Shown here: positions 23,279-32,012 of the stretch, one piece after another | How positions within the stretch are numbered: position 1 is the stretch's first letter | How the letters are laid out: every line of letters starts with the position of its first letter | Assembly (NCBI RefSeq): GCF_006539865.1 | Contig: NZ_BJNV01000010.1 | Span: 1-64,000 of the forward strand | Source: Zoogloea ramigera | GTDB taxonomy: Bacteria; Pseudomonadota; Gammaproteobacteria; Burkholderiales; Rhodocyclaceae | Length of the DNA: 64,000 nucleotides | Reading direction: 5' to 3' | Translations under genes and position numbers: made by a program | Notes under the pieces: model-generated | The model's database searches: none | The model's input: only the letters and a program-made list of their open reading frames with translations | Told to the model about the DNA's origin: nothing

Positions 23279-26209
23279 TTGACGCCAGAACTCGAATTCC
23301 AGCAGCACATCGCCGACTTTCTCGAACGGGAGCATGGTTACGAGCGGCTCGGCACGAGCGCGGCCATCGACCCGGCGGAGGGCTGGATGGCCGATGTGCT
23401 GTGGTCCTTCGTCGCCGATACCCAGCCGCAGGCGCTGGCCACCTTGAGCGGGCAGTATGGTTCGGCGGCGCGGGATGAGTTCTTCCGCGCCCTTCGGGAG
23501 GCATCGCGGCAGATGCCGCTGTGGATGCTCCTGCGCAATGGGCTGATGGTGCGGGGCATAAGTTTTCGGCTGTATTACCCCAGGCCACGCTCGGCACAGA
23601 GCGCCGCCGCAGCCCACTACGGACGTAACCGGCTGGCCTTCCGCCCCAACTTCCGCTTCGGCGCCCGGCACGAGGAGATCGACCTGGTGCTGTTCCTCAA
23701 CGGGCTGCCCATCGTGTTGCTGGAGCTGAAGCACGAGGCTGGCGCCCAGGGCTGGAACGTGCACACCGCGGTGTCCCAGTACGCCCGGCGCGACCACGCC
23801 CAGCGCATCTTTCAGCTGCCCTTCCTCTATATCGCCGCCGATACCTCGGAGGTGAAGGTGGCGACCGATCCGCGGCGGGAGGAGAACTTCCGCTGGTTCA
23901 ACACCGGGCTGGCCAACCAGCCGATGACGCCGGGGGAGTACCCGGTGGAGTTTCTTTACCGGGAGGTGCTGGGCAAGGACAGGCTGCTGGAGGCCCTGGC
24001 TTTCTTTCTGGTGCATGTGCCGGCGCGAGAGGTGGAGGAGGGCAAGCCGGCGCGGCCGGCGTTTTCGATCTTCCCCCGTTACCACCAGGGCCGCATGGTG
24101 CGGCGGGTGGCAGAGGCGGCGCTGGCGCGCTTCGTGGAACATGGGGACATCGGCTGCAAATTCCTCATCAACCATTCGGCCGGCAGCGGCAAGACGCTAT
24201 CGATCTGCTGGCTGGCGGACCGCCTGCATGGCTTGTTCAAGCCGGGTAGCGACGAGAAGCTGGTGGATAGGGTGATCGTGCTCAGCGACCGCAAGGCGCT
24301 GGACAAGAACATCCGCGACGAGCTGGCCAACTTTTCACACCTCAAGGATGTGGTGGGCCTTGCCAGGACGTCGGCTGAGCTGGAACGTTTTCTCAAGCAA
24401 CAGACCTCCATCATCGTCACCACCCAGCAGAAGTTTGCCTGGCTGCTGGAGCGGATCGAAGACGACCCGCAGCTCAAGGCGCTGCGGGTGGCCTTTCTGA
24501 TCGACGAGGCGCATCGCTCCCAGGAGGGGCAGATGGGCGTGGCGATCCGCTTGCCCTTCCGCGACCCGCAGACCCCCGATGGAGACGACGCCGTCAATGA
24601 TGACGCTACCGAAGAGGACGAAGAGGACAAGCTGGCGCGCATCATCCGGGAGCATGACCGCAATCAGCTTTTCGTGGCCTTCACCGCCACGCCCTCCGCG
24701 GCAACGGTGCAGTTGTTCGGGGCTGCCTTCGACAACTACACCGAAGCCGAGGCCATCGAGGAGGGCTACATCGTGGATGTGGCCGAACGCATCATTGCGT
24801 ACAAGACCTTGTTCCACCTGCATTGCCCGATCGCCAGGCCTGATCAGACATTTCCGCAAGGGGTGCTCGCCAAGGCCTTGTTGAACGTGGCGTTCCAGGA
24901 TGAAGAGCTGATCCAGTACAAGGCCGAGGTGATGCTGCGCATCTTTGAAGAGCAGGTGAAGCCGCTGATCGGCGGCCGGGCCAAGGCGATGATCGTGGCG
25001 ACCTCGCGGCTGGCCGGGCTGCGCTACTTCGAGATCCTCCAGGAGAAGCTCCGGGAGCGCGGCGCCGGGTTCAAGGTGCTGTATGCCTTTTCCGACTTCG
25101 TCCATCCCGTGACCGGGACGACGGTGACCGAGTATGCGTTGAACGGGCTCGGGGCCGGGGAGCTGATCGAAGACCGCTTTGAGGGCGACGACTATCGCCT
25201 GATGGTGGTGGCCAACAAGTTTCAGACCGGGTTCGACCAGCCCTTGTTGGCAGGCATGTTCCTCGACAAGGTGGTGACGGACCGCAACGCGGTGCAGACG
25301 GTTTCACGCCTGAACCGCTGCCATGAGGAAAAGCGCAATGTGGTGGTGGTGGACTTCACCAACAACGCCGCCAGGATCATCCAGGCCTTTGCGAAATATC
25401 GCGAGGGCACGCCTTACGCGCCGACCGAGCCCGATCAGACGCAGTGCGTGCGGCTGTACCGGGAGATCCTGGACGCGGAGGTTTTCACGCAGGACAACGC
25501 CCGATCGTTTGCCGTGCTGGTGGCCGAAGGAAACGATGCGGCGATCCAGGCCGAGGTGCAGTTGCTGCGCTTGCACTTTCAGGCTGTCGTGGTGGAGCCG
25601 GAGGAGCGCAAAGCCTTTGTCCATCTGCTGGGAAGGTTTGTCGGCAGCTTCCGCTTCTTGAACTGTTTCTTTTCTTACGATTACCCACTGCGGGAGTTCG
25701 TGGATTTCGCCGAGATGGTTGGGCCCCAACTCATCAAGGCGGGCACCGAGTCGGAATTGATGAAGCAGGTGCGGGCAACCACGGTCGTACGGGCGAGCGT
25801 CCAGGAGGCCGGGACGCTTACGCGGGCTGCGGCCGGGCCGCGAGCCAAGCCTCGAGGCGGCGGAGGTGGCGGCGGCTCACCTCCTGAGCGGGTATCCATC
25901 GATGACATGCTCGAAAAATTCCGCCAGCAGTTTCCCATTTCGGAGGACGAGGCGTTGTTCATTCGCCAGGTTACCGAAGAGAAAGCCCGCGATACCGACA
26001 TTCGGGCTACCGTGCTGAGCCATCACGGCGACCCCATCTTTCTGGGCGAGGTGTTCCGCAAGCAGGTCAAAGCGATGATCCAGACTCGCTATGTCGAACT
26101 GGGGCGCTACGAAGAACTCACTGACGAGAAATACACTGACGACGGCGCCATTTTCGACATCATGGCGGTGACGGTGATTGGGCAGCAGGCAGGGGCCGTT
26201 CACTACTGA
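23279..26209 (+). CDS. hsdR: type I restriction endonuclease subunit (translocase/nuclease)
   Basis: 976 residues. The N-terminal PD-(D/E)xK nuclease is HEEIDLVLFLNGLPIVLLEL with the ELK lysine at about residue 152. The translocase has Walker A INHSAGSGKTLSICW near residue 300, DEAH in FLIDEAHRSQEGQ near residue 408 and helicase motifs FTATPSAATVQLFG and VANKFQTGFDQP. A glycine-rich linker (GGGGGGSP) precedes the C-terminal HsdM/S-docking part (ISEDEALFIRQVTEEKAR). The start is TTG 23279, 6 bases past the small gene. It completes hsdM-hsdS-x-y-hsdR; the gene converges with the minus-strand cluster 24 bases further on. Confidence 0.94.
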   Translation: MTPELEFQQHIADFLEREHGYERLGTSAAIDPAEGWMADVLWSFVADTQPQALATLSGQYGSAARDEFFRALREASRQMPLWMLLRNGLMVRGISFRLYYPRPRSAQSAAAAHYGRNRLAFRPNFRFGARHEEIDLVLFLNGLPIVLLELKHEAGAQGWNVHTAVSQYARRDHAQRIFQLPFLYIAADTSEVKVATDPRREENFRWFNTGLANQPMTPGEYPVEFLYREVLGKDRLLEALAFFLVHVPAREVEEGKPARPAFSIFPRYHQGRMVRRVAEAALARFVEHGDIGCKFLINHSAGSGKTLSICWLADRLHGLFKPGSDEKLVDRVIVLSDRKALDKNIRDELANFSHLKDVVGLARTSAELERFLKQQTSIIVTTQQKFAWLLERIEDDPQLKALRVAFLIDEAHRSQEGQMGVAIRLPFRDPQTPDGDDAVNDDATEEDEEDKLARIIREHDRNQLFVAFTATPSAATVQLFGAAFDNYTEAEAIEEGYIVDVAERIIAYKTLFHLHCPIARPDQTFPQGVLAKALLNVAFQDEELIQYKAEVMLRIFEEQVKPLIGGRAKAMIVATSRLAGLRYFEILQEKLRERGAGFKVLYAFSDFVHPVTGTTVTEYALNGLGAGELIEDRFEGDDYRLMVVANKFQTGFDQPLLAGMFLDKVVTDRNAVQTVSRLNRCHEEKRNVVVVDFTNNAARIIQAFAKYREGTPYAPTEPDQTQCVRLYREILDAEVFTQDNARSFAVLVAEGNDAAIQAEVQLLRLHFQAVVVEPEERKAFVHLLGRFVGSFRFLNCFFSYDYPLREFVDFAEMVGPQLIKAGTESELMKQVRATTVVRASVQEAGTLTRAAAGPRAKPRGGGGGGGSPPERVSIDDMLEKFRQQFPISEDEALFIRQVTEEKARDTDIRATVLSHHGDPIFLGEVFRKQVKAMIQTRYVELGRYEELTDEKYTDDGAIFDIMAVTVIGQQAGAVHY

Positions 26210-26233
26210 TCGACGGTTTGCCCCACGCCGCCA

Positions 26234-26704
26234 TCACCCCACCCCCGGGCTCGCCAGTCGCTTTTTCAGCCAGCGCATCAGCGCGCCGATGAGGGGCAGA
26301 CGTTCGTAGAGCTCTTCGGCCGGGTCCCAGTAGTCGCGGTGCAGGCATACCAGGCCGTCAGTGTCGAAGCTGAGGTGGGTGACGCCGTGGATCACCACCG
26401 GGCGGCCGCGCAGGCGGAGGTGGAAATCCCAGCCGAGCATGGCCTCGCGGCCGGTGAGGAGGCGGGTGGTGACCTCGAAGCGGGGCGCCTCGACGGTTGT
26501 GAACATGTGCCGGAAGATGCCCGTGATGGCGGCGATGCCCACCACGTCGTTGAACGGGTCCTTGAAGCGGGCGTCGGCGGCGTACAGCCCGGCCAGCTGG
26601 TCGAGGGTGTCCGGGGCCAGGGTTTCGTAGAAGCGCACGATGCCGGCAAGGGCCGCCCGGCAGTTGCCGGGCTTGTGGTCTGACTGCAGTTTCATGAGTT
26701 CCAT
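26234..26704 (-). CDS. SnoaL/NTF2-like protein of the LitR locus
   Basis: 156 residues with an NTF2-like cone fold: LAGLYAADARFKDPFNDVVG, MFTTVEAPRFEVTTRLL, FHLRLRGRPVVIHGVTHLSF and DYWDPAEELYERLPLIG. Proteins of this group are conserved in LitR-regulated clusters but have no known reaction. It is the last gene of the long minus-strand operon that starts at 34204. The gap to the SDR gene before it is 60 bases. Confidence 0.82.
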   Translation of the reverse strand: MELMKLQSDHKPGNCRAALAGIVRFYETLAPDTLDQLAGLYAADARFKDPFNDVVGIAAITGIFRHMFTTVEAPRFEVTTRLLTGREAMLGWDFHLRLRGRPVVIHGVTHLSFDTDGLVCLHRDYWDPAEELYERLPLIGALMRWLKKRLASPGVG

Positions 26705-26764
26705 CGAGTTCCCCCGGAGGCCCTCCGGCCCCCGACACGCGCCCCCACACCCCTCGCAAACCGC

Positions 26765-27553
26765 TTACAGGCCGGTGAGCCGGTGGATCAGGGCAAAGTA
26801 AAGCCGCCTGGGCAAGAGGCGCAGCAGCTTCAGCACCATGGTGAAACGGCGGGGGAAGTGGATCTCGAAATCCCCCCGGGCGAAGCCGGCCAGCATGGCC
26901 TCGGCGGCGGCTTCGGGCGTCATCAGGGCCGGCATCGTAAAGTCGTTCTGGGCGGTCAGCGGGGTGGCCACGAAGCCCGGGTTCACCAGAAACACCGACA
27001 CGCCCGCCGGCGCCAGGTCGAGGTACAGGGTTTCGGCAAAGTTGATCAGCGCCGCCTTGCCCGGCCCATACACGGTGGCCTTCGGCAAGCCGCCGTAGCC
27101 GGCCACGCTGCCCACCAGCGCCACCCCACCGCGCCCTTGCCGGGTGAACAGTGGCACGACCGCGGCCACGCCGTCCATTATGCCGAGCAGGTTGGTGTGA
27201 AGGGTGTCGCGGATCGCCTGCGGGGTGAGCTCGCCTGCGCGCAGGGGGCGGTAGGTGCCAGCATTGAAAACCACCAGGTCGAGCCGGCCCCAGGCCGCCA
27301 GCAGGCGCTCGCGCACGCGCTCGAAATCTTCGGGGCAGGTCACGTCCATGGGCTCGACCAGGGCCTCACCGCCGCAGGCGGCGGCGATGTCTTCGAGGGC
27401 CTCGCGGCGCCGCGCCGACAGGGCCACCCAGGCGCCGCGCGCGGCCAGCGCCCGGGCCAGCGCCGCGCCGATGCCGCTGGAGGCACCGACGATCCACACC
27501 CGCTGGCCGTCCCAGCGGCGGATCGGCGGGTTGAGGGGACGCAGGAAGCCCAT
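26765..27553 (-). CDS. short-chain dehydrogenase/reductase
   Basis: 262 residues. Cofactor motif VGASSGIGAALARAL near residue 22, serine in LVGSVAGYGG and an intact active site TVYGPGKAALINF (YxxxK). It is thus a canonical SDR, unlike the one at 11997. A C-terminal hydrophobic basic segment (FTMVLKLLRLLPRRLYFALI) suggests membrane association. ATG 27553 overlaps the stop of the DUF3833 gene by one base (TGATG). It is part of the light-locus operon; the substrate is probably lipid-like, by inference. Confidence 0.88.
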   Translation of the reverse strand: MGFLRPLNPPIRRWDGQRVWIVGASSGIGAALARALAARGAWVALSARRREALEDIAAACGGEALVEPMDVTCPEDFERVRERLLAAWGRLDLVVFNAGTYRPLRAGELTPQAIRDTLHTNLLGIMDGVAAVVPLFTRQGRGGVALVGSVAGYGGLPKATVYGPGKAALINFAETLYLDLAPAGVSVFLVNPGFVATPLTAQNDFTMPALMTPEAAAEAMLAGFARGDFEIHFPRRFTMVLKLLRLLPRRLYFALIHRLTGL

Positions 27554-28095
27554 CACCGCTTGTGGAACGACAGGGTGACGTCGCCCAGGTGGAAGCCCCA
27601 CTTGCTCATCGCCGAGCGGTTGAGCATCACCTTGTCGTCCATCAGGAACATCCAGTCGTCGAAGTCCACGTGGTACACCTTGCCGTCCACCGGCAGGGCC
27701 ATCACGTAGCGCCAGCGCAGCGCGTTGCCGGCCGCCTCGCCGCGGGCCTCGCCCACCACGTCGTCGGCGCGGCCGGTGTAGCGGCCGTCGCCCAGGTGGG
27801 TGATGGTCCAGACGCGGCGCTGGGTGCTGCCGTCGGAGTAGGTGAAGCGCTCGTCGAGGGTGCCGGTGTCGCCCTTCCAGCTGGCGTCGATCACCACCTT
27901 GAAGCGCTTGACGACTTCGCCGGAGCGGTCCTGGAAGACGCCGTGGGCGTCCAGCGTGCCGTTGAAGTATTCGCGCAGGTCGAGGGTGGGCGTCTGGCCG
28001 CGGTATTTGTCGACCTCGACGGTGGAGCAGCCCCCCAGCCCGAACAGGCCCACAAGGGCGGTGAGGAAGGCGGCAATGCGTTTCATGCTCGTCAT
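27553..28095 (-). CDS. DUF3833 lipoprotein
   Basis: 180 residues with a lipoprotein signal (FLTALVGLFGLGGCST, lipobox cysteine about residue 23) followed by a beta-rich domain (LREYFNGTLDAHGVFQDRSG ... FDDWMFLMDDKVMLNRSAMS) typical of DUF3833. Function is unknown; the family is a constant member of LitR-type clusters and is probably exported. ATG 28095 overlaps the transporter stop (ATGA); a second ATG at 28086 is possible. Confidence 0.85.
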   Translation of the reverse strand: MTSMKRIAAFLTALVGLFGLGGCSTVEVDKYRGQTPTLDLREYFNGTLDAHGVFQDRSGEVVKRFKVVIDASWKGDTGTLDERFTYSDGSTQRRVWTITHLGDGRYTGRADDVVGEARGEAAGNALRWRYVMALPVDGKVYHVDFDDWMFLMDDKVMLNRSAMSKWGFHLGDVTLSFHKR

Positions 28096-29420
28096 GGTCT
28101 GGCTCCAGGTAGCGCGGCGGTGGCCGCATCGTCAAACGAAGGTGAAGGTTCGAGCCGCCGGCGCCAGGCCCACAGCAGCGCCATCGCCCCCAGCTTCAGC
28201 ACGAGGGGCACGAGGGCATACACCGCGGCCAGCGCCGAGACGCCGCCGGCCTCGCGGCTGCCCGGGCTGTAGCCGAGCAGCGCCAGCAGGGGCAGGGCCA
28301 GCCCGGCGGCCAGCGCCAGGTTGGCCTTGGTCACAAAGTTCCACCAGCCGAAAGCGGCGCCCGACGCGGCTCGCGGCGCCTGCGGTGCGCCGGGCCGGGC
28401 CAGCAGATCGGCCAGCAGCGATGGCGGCAGCGCCAGGTCGGCTCCCAGCGCGAAACCCGACAGCACGCAGATCAGCCCGTAAGCCCAGGTGTCGCCGGGC
28501 CCCAGCAGGCCAGCCCAGGCGAACACCAGCAGCGCCAGGGCCATGCCGGCCAGCCAGGCGCGCAGTTTGCCGAGGCGCGCAGCGGCGGCCACCCACAGGG
28601 GCAGGCTGCAGGCGGCGGCGAGGAAGTACAGCGCGAGGAAGAGCCCGGCCAGCTCGGCAGCCCGAAGCACGTCGGCCACGAAGAACAACACGGTCGCCGA
28701 GGGCACCGCGGCGGCGATGCCGTTGAGTGCAAACACACCGAGCAGGCGTGCGAAGTCGCCGTCCCGCAGCGCCGCCGGCAGGCTGGCCAGCGACGTGGTG
28801 GCCGCCGACGGGCAGGCCGGTGCCCGCGGCGCGAACCCCAGGGTCCACGCCGCGCCACCGATCAGCAGTGGGATGAACACCCACGGCAACGCTGCCAGCC
28901 CGGCCGCCTCGCCCGCATCGCCGGCCAGCACGCCCGGCAGCACCGCGGCCAGCAGCACGCCGACCAGCGCGAAGCCCTCGCGGCTCGCCACCACCCGGGT
29001 GCGCAGCGCGGGTGTGGGCGCCACCTCGGCACCCCACACGGCGTAGGCGATGCTGGCCATCGAATAGCCCAGCGACACCAGCACCAGCAGCGCGAACAGC
29101 CACCCGAGGCCGGCCGCGGCCGGCGGGGCCAGCAGCAGCGGCAGGCTGACCGCGAGAATCACCAGCCCGCCCAGCAGAATGCCGCGCCCACTGCCCCGGG
29201 CCCCAAAGCGGTCGTTGGCCCAGCCGATCAGGGGGTCGGACACCGCATCCACCGCCCGCGCGGCGAGCAGCACCGCACCCACGCCGGCCAGCGGCAGGCC
29301 CAGGGCCTCGGTGTACAGCCGCGGCACATGCACATACAGCGGCAGCGCCGCGAAGGCAAGGGGCAGGCCCAGCGCGCCGTAGGCCAGCACCGCGCGCCGG
29401 GGCAGGCCGGCGGCCGTCAT
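28092..29420 (-). CDS. MFS transporter, GPH/MelB-like
   Basis: 442 residues with about 12 transmembrane segments. N-terminal LAYGALGLPLAFAALPLYVH, then LLAARAVDAVSDPLIGWANDRFGARGSGR, the MFS signature loop between helices 2 and 3 typical of the GPH sugar:cation symporter group. In this locus the transported compound is more likely a lipid or pigment precursor than a sugar; that is inference. Start and stop overlap the neighbours by four bases. Confidence 0.85.
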   Translation of the reverse strand: MTAAGLPRRAVLAYGALGLPLAFAALPLYVHVPRLYTEALGLPLAGVGAVLLAARAVDAVSDPLIGWANDRFGARGSGRGILLGGLVILAVSLPLLLAPPAAAGLGWLFALLVLVSLGYSMASIAYAVWGAEVAPTPALRTRVVASREGFALVGVLLAAVLPGVLAGDAGEAAGLAALPWVFIPLLIGGAAWTLGFAPRAPACPSAATTSLASLPAALRDGDFARLLGVFALNGIAAAVPSATVLFFVADVLRAAELAGLFLALYFLAAACSLPLWVAAAARLGKLRAWLAGMALALLVFAWAGLLGPGDTWAYGLICVLSGFALGADLALPPSLLADLLARPGAPQAPRAASGAAFGWWNFVTKANLALAAGLALPLLALLGYSPGSREAGGVSALAAVYALVPLVLKLGAMALLWAWRRRLEPSPSFDDAATAALPGARP

Positions 29421-29974
29421 GGCTGGGCCAGCCCAAGCAGTCGCGCGCGGAGCCTGGGCTCGCGGGTGCGGGCGTCGAGCCAGATGCCGAAGAAGGCGCC
29501 GGCCAGCTCGGCGTCGTCGATGCGGGCGGTGAGCTGGCCCTGGTGCCAGAAGCTGGCGCCGCGGCCGGGCTCGTGGAGGCCAACCAGGGTGTCGCCGGGG
29601 GCCACCGAGGGCAGGGCCTTTTCGAGGAGGGGTTTCCAGCGGGCCAGGCGGCCCTCGTTGGTCTCGCCGAGCCGGCGGATCTCCTCGATGCTGGCCGTCA
29701 CCAAGGCTTCGCCGGAGATGGCGCGGGTATAGCGCAGCGCGAGGGCGTAGGGCTTCTGCAGCGCCGGCCCGGCGCCGGCCGGCTGGGCGCTGTCCACCCA
29801 CAGCGCGGCGTCGTAGAGCTTGAGGCCGAACCAGCGCATCTCGCCCGTGCCGGCCATCTGCAGCGCCCCCGCCGTGGCCAGCACCGGCCGGGGCAGGGAA
29901 ACCGCCGCGGCCGGCTGGGCCAGCGCCAGGGCACTGGCCAGCAGCAGGGCGTGCAGGACGCGCGGGCAGGTCAT
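29417..29974 (-). CDS. chalcone-isomerase-like exported protein
   Basis: 185 residues with a cleaved signal peptide (VLHALLLASALALAQPAAAV). The mature domain has GEMRWFGLKLYDAALWVDSA, ALALRYTRAISGEALVTASIEEI and LTARIDDAELAGAFFGIWLD, matching the chalcone isomerase-like family of bacteria, for which no isomerase activity is assumed. Probably periplasmic. It overlaps both neighbours by four bases in the light-locus operon. Confidence 0.82.
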   Translation of the reverse strand: MTCPRVLHALLLASALALAQPAAAVSLPRPVLATAGALQMAGTGEMRWFGLKLYDAALWVDSAQPAGAGPALQKPYALALRYTRAISGEALVTASIEEIRRLGETNEGRLARWKPLLEKALPSVAPGDTLVGLHEPGRGASFWHQGQLTARIDDAELAGAFFGIWLDARTREPRLRARLLGLAQP

Positions 29975-31221
29975 CCGCGGCCGCCTTCGTCGGCGTGGGC
30001 GAACACGTAGTGATGTACGTCCACGTCGCCCGAGTTGAAGCCGGCCTCGCAGTAGGCCAGGTAGAAACGCCACATGCGGATGAAGCGCTCGTCGAAGCCC
30101 TGGGCCCGCACGGCGCCGAGCTGGGCCTCGAAGCTGCGGTGCCAGTGGGCCAGGCTGCGGGCGTAGTCGGGCCCGAAGGCAAAGTCTCCGACGATCGCCA
30201 AACCGGCTTTGCGGGCCTGCTGGCCGACGCTCTTCGGGCAGGGCAGCATGCCACCCGGGAAGATGTGGCGCTGGATGAAGTCGGTGCCGCGGCGGTAGCG
30301 GGCAAACAGGTCGTCGTCGATGGTGATGGCCTGCACCACGCAGCGCCCGCCGGGCTTGAGGCGGGCCGACAGTTGGGCGAAGTAGGTGGGCCAGAAGCGC
30401 TCGCCGACGGCCTCGATCATCTCGATGGACACGATGTGGTCGTAGCTGCCGCGCACGTCGCGGTAGTCGCACAGCTCCAGGTCGACCCGGTCGGCGTAGC
30501 CGCCGCGCTCTGCGCGCTCGCGGGCGAAGGCCAGCTGGGCCGGCGACAGGGTGAGGCCGAGCACCCGGCAGCCGAACTCGGTGGCGGCGACCTCGGCGAA
30601 GCCGCCCCAGCCGCAGCCGATCTCGAGGATGGTCTGGCCCGGCTGGGTATCGAGCTGGGTAAGGATGCGCCGGTACTTGCGCAGCTGGGCGGCCTCCAGG
30701 CTCTCGTCGGGGTGGGCGAAGACAGCGGACGAGTAGGTCATCGTCGGGTCGAGCCACAGGCGGTAGAAGTCGTTGCCCAGGTCGTAGTGGGCCTCGATGT
30801 TGCGCCGGGCGCCGCTGCGGGTGTTGGCCCGCAGCATGTGCGTGATGCGGTGGCCGATGAGGCGCAGCACCCGCCCGTGGATGGCGTCGGCCAGCACCGC
30901 GCGGTTCTTCGACAGCAGGGTGAGCAGGGCGGCCAGGTCGTCGGTACACCACTTGTCGTCCATCCAGCTCTCGGCGAAGCCGATGTCGCCGCGGGCCAGC
31001 ACCTCGTCGAAGACGGCGTGGTCGCGCACCCGCAGGTGGGCCACCAGCGGGCCGTGGCCGGTGCGCACGCGCACGCCGTGGGGCAGCTCGACGGCGAGGG
31101 CGCCGCCCTCCAGGCGGTCGAGCATCTCTAGCGCTAGCCGGGTGGCCCTCGGCAGCTGGAACAGGCGCAGGCTGGAGAGGGGCAGCAGGATCGGGGCGAG
31201 GCTATTTTCCAGGGAGTTCAT
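29971..31221 (-). CDS. cyclopropane-fatty-acid synthase-like methyltransferase
   Basis: 416 residues. The SAM motif ILEIGCGWGGFAEVAATEFG is near residue 200, preceded by IEAHYDLGNDFYRLWLDPTMTYSS and followed by IVSIEMIEAVGERFWPTYF, the hallmarks of Cfa-type enzymes that methylate double bonds of membrane lipid acyl chains. The N-terminal lipid-binding domain is present, and the C-terminus has FYLAYCEAGFNSGDVDVHHY. Length is close to E. coli Cfa (382). In a photooxidative stress locus this points to membrane protection. The start overlaps the DUF1365 stop by one base. Confidence 0.92.
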   Translation of the reverse strand: MNSLENSLAPILLPLSSLRLFQLPRATRLALEMLDRLEGGALAVELPHGVRVRTGHGPLVAHLRVRDHAVFDEVLARGDIGFAESWMDDKWCTDDLAALLTLLSKNRAVLADAIHGRVLRLIGHRITHMLRANTRSGARRNIEAHYDLGNDFYRLWLDPTMTYSSAVFAHPDESLEAAQLRKYRRILTQLDTQPGQTILEIGCGWGGFAEVAATEFGCRVLGLTLSPAQLAFARERAERGGYADRVDLELCDYRDVRGSYDHIVSIEMIEAVGERFWPTYFAQLSARLKPGGRCVVQAITIDDDLFARYRRGTDFIQRHIFPGGMLPCPKSVGQQARKAGLAIVGDFAFGPDYARSLAHWHRSFEAQLGAVRAQGFDERFIRMWRFYLAYCEAGFNSGDVDVHHYVFAHADEGGRG

Positions 31222-32012
31222 CAGGTCGTCTCCTCGAGCGGGGGCGCGGGTTTGCGGTGGAAGCTGACGCGCTTGGCGGCCAGGCGCAGGGCCTGCCAGT
31301 GGATGCGGGCGATGACGCCCAGCGTAAGAAAGGGGTGACGCAGCAGCCACTTGCCCATCGCCCGCCCGTCGAGGGCCTGGGCGCGGCCGGCGAGGCAGGT
31401 GCCGAGCTGGCGCTGGCCATCGTCCCACAGGTCGATGTGCACCACGTGGGCCGGGCCGCGGGTGTCGAAGCGGAAGCGATATTCGCCCCGCAGCGGGAAG
31501 AAGGGCGACACGTGGAACAGCTTGCGGGCCGTGAGTTCGTCGCGGGGCTGGATGGGCGCGAGGTCCGGGTGGTGCACCAGGTAGTTGTGCCGCTCGCCGA
31601 AGGTGTTGCTGACTTCGGCCAGCACCACGCGCAGCGCGCCATCCCGGTCGTGGCAGAACCAGAAGCTCACCGGGTTGAACACGAAGCCCATCACCCGCGG
31701 CATGGTCTGCAGCATCACCTCGCCATCGCACACCGCGGCCAGCCCGCGCTCGGCGAGGATGCCGCGCAGCCACGGCAAGAGCGGCGAGCCGTCGCGCCGG
31801 CCGTGGTCGCGGGTGCGCACCGAGAACACGTTGAAGCGGTCGATGCCCAGCAGCGGCGCGTGGATCTCGCCCAGGCGCGACAGGGGCAGCCGCACGAAGG
31901 CGGTCGGGTAGGTGAAGCGATTGTGGGCCTGCACCAGCCGCTCGTGCATGACGGCGCCGAAGCATACGGCGGGCGCCAGGGCGTCGGGGGCGGCAGGGCG
32001 GGGGGAGGGCAT
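31221..32012 (-). CDS. DUF1365 family protein
   Basis: 263 residues. Family motifs: FGAVMHERLVQAHNRFTYP, LLGIDRFNVFSVRTRDHGRRDGS, RVMGFVFNPVSFWFCHDRDG and LAEVSNTFGERHNYLVHHPD. The reaction is unknown, but DUF1365 is nearly always encoded between an amine oxidase-like flavoprotein and a Cfa-like methyltransferase, as here, suggesting a joint role in fatty-acid modification such as furan fatty acid formation. ATG 32012 is used because it overlaps the upstream stop (TGATG); GTG one codon earlier is possible. Confidence 0.9.
   Translation of the reverse strand: MPSPRPAAPDALAPAVCFGAVMHERLVQAHNRFTYPTAFVRLPLSRLGEIHAPLLGIDRFNVFSVRTRDHGRRDGSPLLPWLRGILAERGLAAVCDGEVMLQTMPRVMGFVFNPVSFWFCHDRDGALRVVLAEVSNTFGERHNYLVHHPDLAPIQPRDELTARKLFHVSPFFPLRGEYRFRFDTRGPAHVVHIDLWDDGQRQLGTCLAGRAQALDGRAMGKWLLRHPFLTLGVIARIHWQALRLAAKRVSFHRKPAPPLEETT

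Noticed and set aside
28132-29583. Second minus-strand frame over the transporter
   Set aside because: Gly/Ala/Arg-rich shadow of the MFS gene with no domain.
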